From Qaidamihabitans albus (GTDB taxonomy: Bacteria; Actinomycetota; Actinomycetes; Mycobacteriales; Pseudonocardiaceae), in NCBI RefSeq assembly GCF_016464705.1, contig NZ_JAEHOB010000022.1:1-64000 (forward strand): a stretch of DNA of 64,000 bases, in the 5' to 3' direction. Below, piece after piece: positions 59,913 to 64,000 of this stretch (the first letter of the stretch is position 1; the number at the start of each line of letters is the position of its first letter). Below the pieces are notes generated by a model, which worked only from the letters and a program-made list of their open reading frames with translations, was not told the origin of the DNA and searched no databases. Both the position numbers and the translations under genes were made by a program.

Positions 59913-60545
59913 ATGGGCGAGCAGTGGATCGATCTCGACACGGCCGTCGAGGTGACCCGGACCGGCGACGTGTGGATCTTCCGCGGCCGGTCGGCCGCCG
60001 ACCGGGCGATTCAGACGCTGACCAACAGCCCGGTCAACCACGTCGGGATGTCGGTCGTGATCGACGACCTGCCGCCGCTGATGTGGCACGCGGAGCTCGG
60101 CCGGTCGCTGCCGGACATGTGGTCGGGCACCTACCAGCGCGGCGCCCAGTTGCACGACCTCCGGGACGCGGTGCTCACCTGGTCGCGGAGATACGGCCAG
60201 CGGGCCTGGTTGCGGCAGCTGGACCACGAGCTCACCCGTGAGCAGGAGAACGCCGTCCTGCGTACGGTCGCGCGTCTCGACGGCACTCCCTTCCCGTCCA
60301 CCGCGCGGCTGGCCGGGCGCTGGTTGCGCGGCAGGTTGCCGGGCAGGCACCGCGGCGGCGACCTGGAGAGCGCGTTCTGCGCGGAGGTCGTCGCGATCAC
60401 CTACGAGGCGATGGAGTTGCTGCCCGGCACGCGCAGGCCGCACTGGTACGACCCCGGCCGGTTCTGGAGTGGCGACGAGCTGGAACTGCTCGGCGGAGCC
60501 CACCTCGGTCCCGAGATCGCGGTCCGGGTTCACCAGCACGCGTAG
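59913..60545 (+). CDS. Permuted papain-like (YiiX/NlpC-P60-type) protein, hypothetical
   Basis: A 210-residue protein I do not recognise by name. GDVWIFRG...SPVNHVGMSVVI near residues 18-50 and ESAFCAEVVAITYEAM near 155 give a histidine first and cysteine later, the order found in permuted NlpC/P60 (YiiX/YaeF-like) amidase folds. A signal peptide is absent. It could therefore act on an amide or ester bond in the cytoplasm. The inference rests on motif order only. Confidence 0.6.
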   Translation: MGEQWIDLDTAVEVTRTGDVWIFRGRSAADRAIQTLTNSPVNHVGMSVVIDDLPPLMWHAELGRSLPDMWSGTYQRGAQLHDLRDAVLTWSRRYGQRAWLRQLDHELTREQENAVLRTVARLDGTPFPSTARLAGRWLRGRLPGRHRGGDLESAFCAEVVAITYEAMELLPGTRRPHWYDPGRFWSGDELELLGGAHLGPEIAVRVHQHA

Positions 60546-60580
60546 GGTCCCGCTCCGCCCGCGATGGAAAGCGGAATCGG

Positions 60581-61571
60581 TTACCCGTAGATGGTCGCCT
60601 TCTTCGCGGTTTCCCTGATTCCGTCGGCGCCGTCGAAGATGCGCCGGCCCCACGGGGTGAGGCTGTTCGCGTCGAAGTCGTCGACCATGTCGAGATAGCC
60701 GACGTCCACTGTTCCCGCTCCATGACCAGCCGATGTAGCCGATGCGACTGGACCTGGCGATCGACATGATCGCGTCCTCTTCCGGGTTGCCGTCCGAGTG
60801 ATCGTGCCCGAACTCGCCGACCACGATCGGCAGCCGTGCGCCGGTGAAGCTGCCGAGGTAGTCACGGATCTCCGCCGCCGTGTCGAACACGCCGTACATG
60901 TGAATGGAGAAGACCGTGTTGCGGTCCGGATCGCCGTCGAACACCGAGCCCGCGTTGTCCCGCATCGTGAACGACCAGTCCTGACCCCAGTTCGGGGCGT
61001 CGACCATGATGGTGTGGGCGAATTCCGCACCGCGCAGACGGCTGATCGCCTCCTTCGTGTCCACGGTCCACGACGCGTAGTTCTGGTTGCCGTACGGCTC
61101 GTTGCCGATGTTGACGATGACGTGGCTCTCCTGGCCGGCCAGGGCGTCGCGGACGCTGATCCAGTAGTCGACGGCCTGCGCCAGCGTGGCCGCACCGCCT
61201 TGCTCACCGTAGCCGGTCGTGTCGTGCACCTCGAGTACGCAGATGAGCCGGTTCCGCTTGCACAGCGAGACGACGTTCGCGACGTCCTCGGCGTCGTTGC
61301 GGGTCCAGCGCTGACCGCTGCTCAGCACGACCCGCACCGTGTTGGCGCCGTGTGACTTGATTCCGCCGAAGGACGCCGTCCGGTCGGTGTACCACGTGTG
61401 CGGATGGCTCACCCCGCGCAGCAGGAACTCGTTACCGTTCGCCTCGTACAGCCGCCCGTCCCGGACATGGAAACCGGCTGCCGCTTGCGCGGACGGCACG
61501 GAGAGCAGCAGCGAGCAGAGGAAGGCGAGGACGGTCACCACGACCAGGTTCCTTCGCAGCATCACCTTCAC
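60581..61571 (-). pseudogene. Frameshifted GH5 (mannanase-type) glycoside hydrolase
   Basis: A secreted family 5 enzyme, probably beta-mannanase (GH5_8). The signal spans residues 1-31. The acid/base glutamate is E158 in NIGNEPYGN, and the nucleophile E253 in VVGEFGHDHSDGNPEEDA. At GWSWSGN (about 60705-60715) one base is lost or gained, and the correct C-terminus (VGYLDMVDDFDANSLTPWGRRIFDGADGI...) is in the next frame, ending at 60581. Both catalytic residues precede the shift, but the unshifted frame runs into about 290 unrelated residues. Third gene of the cellulase locus. Confidence 0.75.
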
Positions 61572-61582
61572 CCGACCCTACC

Positions 61583-62359
61583 TCAGTTGACGGACACCGA
61601 GAACGAGTTCGTGCTCAGCCCCGCGCCGCCCCGCCACGGTTCGAAACCGGCCTGCACGCTGGTCAGGTACCAGTTCGGACCGACTGAGCCGCGATCGACG
61701 GCGTGCCGCGTGAACGCGTCGAGGTCCAGGTTCGTGACCGAGTTGGCGGGCGTGGTCCGGACGAAGCTGATCACGTTCCAGCCGGTGTTGCCCGTCCAGA
61801 CGTCCCAGCGTGCACCGTCCAGCTCAATAGTGTCTACTTTGGAGCCGATGGGCTGGATGTCGCCCTGGTACTTGAGCCAGATCATCAGCTCCGCGGCGTT
61901 CTGTGCGGGCTCGCCGGCATCCGGATCGAACCAGAGGTCGTAGGCGACGTTGTAGACGCCCTGCGCCGGCGAGCTGGTGCTCCAGCTGCTCGCCACCGAG
62001 CCCATCGAGTCCACCCGGAGCGGAAGATCGCTTCCGGTGGTGCAGTTCTGGTAATGGCAGCCGGCGTAAACGGAGGGATACGAGGCCGGTGCGCCGTTGG
62101 TCGCCTTGTCATGCTCGGCCGTGGTCACCCGGAACGAGGCACCGTTGACGTCGAGGCATTGGGCGGTGTCGGCGCCCCAGACGTTGTTCTGGACGATGTA
62201 GCGTCCCTGTTCGACGGATACGGAGTCGTACTTGCCGCACAACAGTTGTGCCGTGGCCGCCGGGGCGGCCACGGCCGGCACGACGGTGGCCAGTACCGTG
62301 CACGCGGCCGCGACCAGTCCCGCAGACGCCACGCGATATGAGGTGACGCGCACGCTCAT
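61583..62359 (-). CDS. Secreted GH12 endoglucanase/xyloglucanase
   Basis: A 258-residue exported family 12 enzyme acting on beta-1,4-glucan or xyloglucan. Signal residues 1-38; mature start near QLLCGKYDSVSVEQGRYIVQNNVWG, the GH12 hallmark. The nucleophile is E157 in AAELMIWLKYQG and the acid/base E240 in QAGFEPW. ATG 62359 follows AAAGGA; 11 residues further upstream are not needed. No binding module is attached. It lies between the GH48 gene and the GH5 pseudogene on the same strand. Confidence 0.87.
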   Translation of the reverse strand: MSVRVTSYRVASAGLVAAACTVLATVVPAVAAPAATAQLLCGKYDSVSVEQGRYIVQNNVWGADTAQCLDVNGASFRVTTAEHDKATNGAPASYPSVYAGCHYQNCTTGSDLPLRVDSMGSVASSWSTSSPAQGVYNVAYDLWFDPDAGEPAQNAAELMIWLKYQGDIQPIGSKVDTIELDGARWDVWTGNTGWNVISFVRTTPANSVTNLDLDAFTRHAVDRGSVGPNWYLTSVQAGFEPWRGGAGLSTNSFSVSVN

Positions 62360-62388
62360 GGGGTTTTCCTTTCGCTCGGTCAGGGCCT

Positions 62389-64000
62389 TCAACCCTGGGG
62401 AAAGAGCTCGTCGTAGGTGGCGAACGCGGTCGCTATCTCCGTCTGCGCCCAGAACCGGTGATAGGTGAACGTGGGCGCCGGACCGCCGTCCAGGTAGGCC
62501 TGGACCTTCGGCCAGTCGGCATCCTGCTCGTAGAACGACCGGATCGAGGCGAACGTGGATGAGGAGTCGATCGGGTCGCCGTTCGCCATGCTGCCCGTCC
62601 AGCCCTGCGGAACGTGGACCGGATCATCGAAGCGTTCGTAGTCCGACCTGGTCTCCGGCATCGCGATGCCTTTGTCGTCGGAGTGCGCGAGCAGCGCCTC
62701 GAGCAGCGACTCACCGGTCAGCCGGGACGACGCGTCGCCGGTGGCGGCCGCGTAGTACAACAGCGTCTTGGCCAGTGCGGAGGCGACGCCGACATCGTTG
62801 CTCGTCGTGCCGGACACGCTGACGTGCAGGTTCGGGTTCCCGGTCGGGCTGCCGCTCCAGTCGTCGGGCTGGCCGGTCCAGCGCAGCTCGGCGGGTATCT
62901 CGAACGAGCCGTCGGCCGCGGCCGTGGTGTTCGCCAGCGCCCACGGCACCCACTTGTCGAGGATGGCCTTGGCTCGCTCGTCCCCGGTCAGGTGGTAGAG
63001 CTGTGAGACGCGTTCCATGCCCCACACCTGGAAGCCGAACCACTGGTTGCTCGGCGGATCGTGCCAGACCGGCTGCTGGTCGTACGCCATGCCGTGGAAC
63101 TTCGCGCGGCCCGCGGGTGGCTGCTCGTAGCTACCGCCCCAGCTGTTGCTCGCGCCACCCGCGATGGCGCCTTCGGCCGACTGCAGCCACTGCAGGAACT
63201 CCAGCTGCCGGTCGAAGCTCTTGGCCCAGTCCTGTGCACCGGTCGCCGACCGCGGGCGCAGGTCGGCGTCCTGCGACAGCGCCCAGGCTGCCAGCGGGTT
63301 CTGGTAGCCCTGGTGAGGTGCGCTGGAGCCGATTCGCCACGCCCACGGATACTGCGCGCCGGCGTCCGCGCCACCCCAGGCGTAGTACCAGCCGAGCAGG
63401 TAGTGCGAGCTGTCCTTGCCGGTTCCGCCCGGACACGCGGCGGCTCCGACACAGTCGCCGATCCTCTTGAAGTACTTGTCGTACATCGAGTACCGCAGGT
63501 AGTCACCCATCCTCGCGGCGTCGCTGACCGCGTCCGAAACGGCCGATCCGTTGCCCTGCGCCTCGGCCCAGGTCTTCGCCAGGTAGGCCACCTGAACGAC
63601 CCGCGCATCGGCATCCGGGGCAGCGGTGTAGCGCCACTGCTTCGAATATTCCTCGTCGTCGGTGAACAGGTCGACGAATCCGTTCGGGCCGCCGTGCGCG
63701 AACGTCTCGCACGAAGGATGGGGCACCGTCTCCCAAACCGATTCCTGCTCGCCGCGCTGGAAGGTGTTCACGTATGCGGGCCGGTCGTTCGAACCGTCGC
63801 CGCAGAAGCCGTAGCCATAAGTGTTGTCGACGTCCAGCAACCAGTGCATGCCGTATATCTCGTCGGTGCCGTAAGCCGCCGACAGTTCCTCGGCGATCGG
63901 GTCCTGACCGACCGGCACATCGGATTCCAGCCGCGACGGGTACTCCGACGGGTCTCCGTGCTCGGCGGCGTAGGTAGCCGGATCCGACGGGTTGTACCCG
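62389..64000 (-). CDS. GH48 cellobiohydrolase, C-terminal part (5' end beyond window)
   Basis: About 537 residues of a family 48 processive exocellulase that releases cellobiose from chain ends. Sequence reads YNPSDPATYAAEHGDPSEYPSRLESDVPVGQDPIAEEL at the edge, then IYGMHWLLDVDNTYGYG, HYLLGWYYAWGG, SFDRQLEFLQWLQSAEGAIAGGASNSWGG, and ends ATYDELFPQG. The first hundred residues with signal and catalytic acid lie outside. The protein ends at the catalytic domain without a C-terminal binding module, so any CBM would be N-terminal. It heads the GH48-GH12-GH5 set and the key crystalline-cellulose enzyme is thus present. Confidence 0.9.
   Translation of the reverse strand, partial: GYNPSDPATYAAEHGDPSEYPSRLESDVPVGQDPIAEELSAAYGTDEIYGMHWLLDVDNTYGYGFCGDGSNDRPAYVNTFQRGEQESVWETVPHPSCETFAHGGPNGFVDLFTDDEEYSKQWRYTAAPDADARVVQVAYLAKTWAEAQGNGSAVSDAVSDAARMGDYLRYSMYDKYFKRIGDCVGAAACPGGTGKDSSHYLLGWYYAWGGADAGAQYPWAWRIGSSAPHQGYQNPLAAWALSQDADLRPRSATGAQDWAKSFDRQLEFLQWLQSAEGAIAGGASNSWGGSYEQPPAGRAKFHGMAYDQQPVWHDPPSNQWFGFQVWGMERVSQLYHLTGDERAKAILDKWVPWALANTTAAADGSFEIPAELRWTGQPDDWSGSPTGNPNLHVSVSGTTSNDVGVASALAKTLLYYAAATGDASSRLTGESLLEALLAHSDDKGIAMPETRSDYERFDDPVHVPQGWTGSMANGDPIDSSSTFASIRSFYEQDADWPKVQAYLDGGPAPTFTYHRFWAQTEIATAFATYDELFPQG

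Noticed and set aside
1-64000. CRISPR arrays, tRNA and rRNA genes, prophage
   Set aside because: I saw no regularly spaced direct repeats, cloverleaf or rRNA-like stretches, nor phage structural genes in either strand.

Overview
The window is about 70% GC, uses GTG starts freely and packs genes into tightly coupled operons. The gene set points to an actinomycete, most likely a soil member of the Pseudonocardiales (Amycolatopsis-like): an F420-type luciferase-like oxidoreductase, NDMA/mycofactocin-type alcohol dehydrogenases, a complete conservon (cvnABCD), a bacterial DMATS prenyltransferase, Tat-exported lipoproteins and secreted cellulases. The taxon is inferred; no rRNA or housekeeping marker is present.

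Layout. 1-322: start of a secreted GH11 xylanase, apparently broken by an IS end at the window edge. 704-7991 (minus): a probable operon of a family-5 solute-binding lipoprotein, two near-duplicate NDMA-dependent alcohol dehydrogenases, an aldehyde dehydrogenase, an LLM oxidoreductase and an APH-fold kinase. 8207-12767: a sulfane-sulfur module with an ArsR-rhodanese fusion regulator divergent from a metallo-beta-lactamase/double-rhodanese protein, an MFS transporter and a cysteine desulfurase, ending in a decayed gene. 13158-20493: DMATS indole prenyltransferase and tryptophan indole-lyase, then (minus) the conservon and an IPP isomerase that could supply DMAPP. 20626-22850: MarR regulator divergent from a DMT exporter and an NAD(P)-binding protein. 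22957-27984: an unusual internally duplicated UxaA-family protein, its FCD-GntR regulator and an Nramp-fold transporter without the metal motif. 28051-36916: hemerythrin, then a CoA-dependent aromatic degradation cluster best matching aerobic 2-aminobenzoyl-CoA catabolism, with a PaaX regulator.

36976-45295 holds an ion channel gene split by an in-frame stop, a 1000-residue secreted PA14/propeller/CBM35/DUF1080 protein, four small general proteins, and a YheO-type regulator coupled to a PLP ammonia-lyase. 45305-53227 is an aldoxime-to-nitrile-to-acid module (aldoxime dehydratase, nitrilase, AraC regulator) divergent from a five-gene branched-chain-type ABC importer. 53402-55936 carries DUF5994, NfeD, stomatin/SPFH and HPF-like proteins. 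56004-60545 is mixed, including a frameshifted kinase gene. 60581-64000 (minus) is a cellulose/hemicellulose locus: GH48, GH12 and a frameshifted GH5, so plant-polysaccharide genes sit at both ends.

Most notable items: the UxaA protein whose two internal copies have lost complementary motif sets; two copies of a 46-bp palindromic repeat 12.8 kb apart; the sulfane-sulfur operon whose regulator has cysteines only in its rhodanese domain; and five broken or truncated genes, suggesting active gene decay or sequence errors. No tRNA, rRNA or CRISPR array was found.
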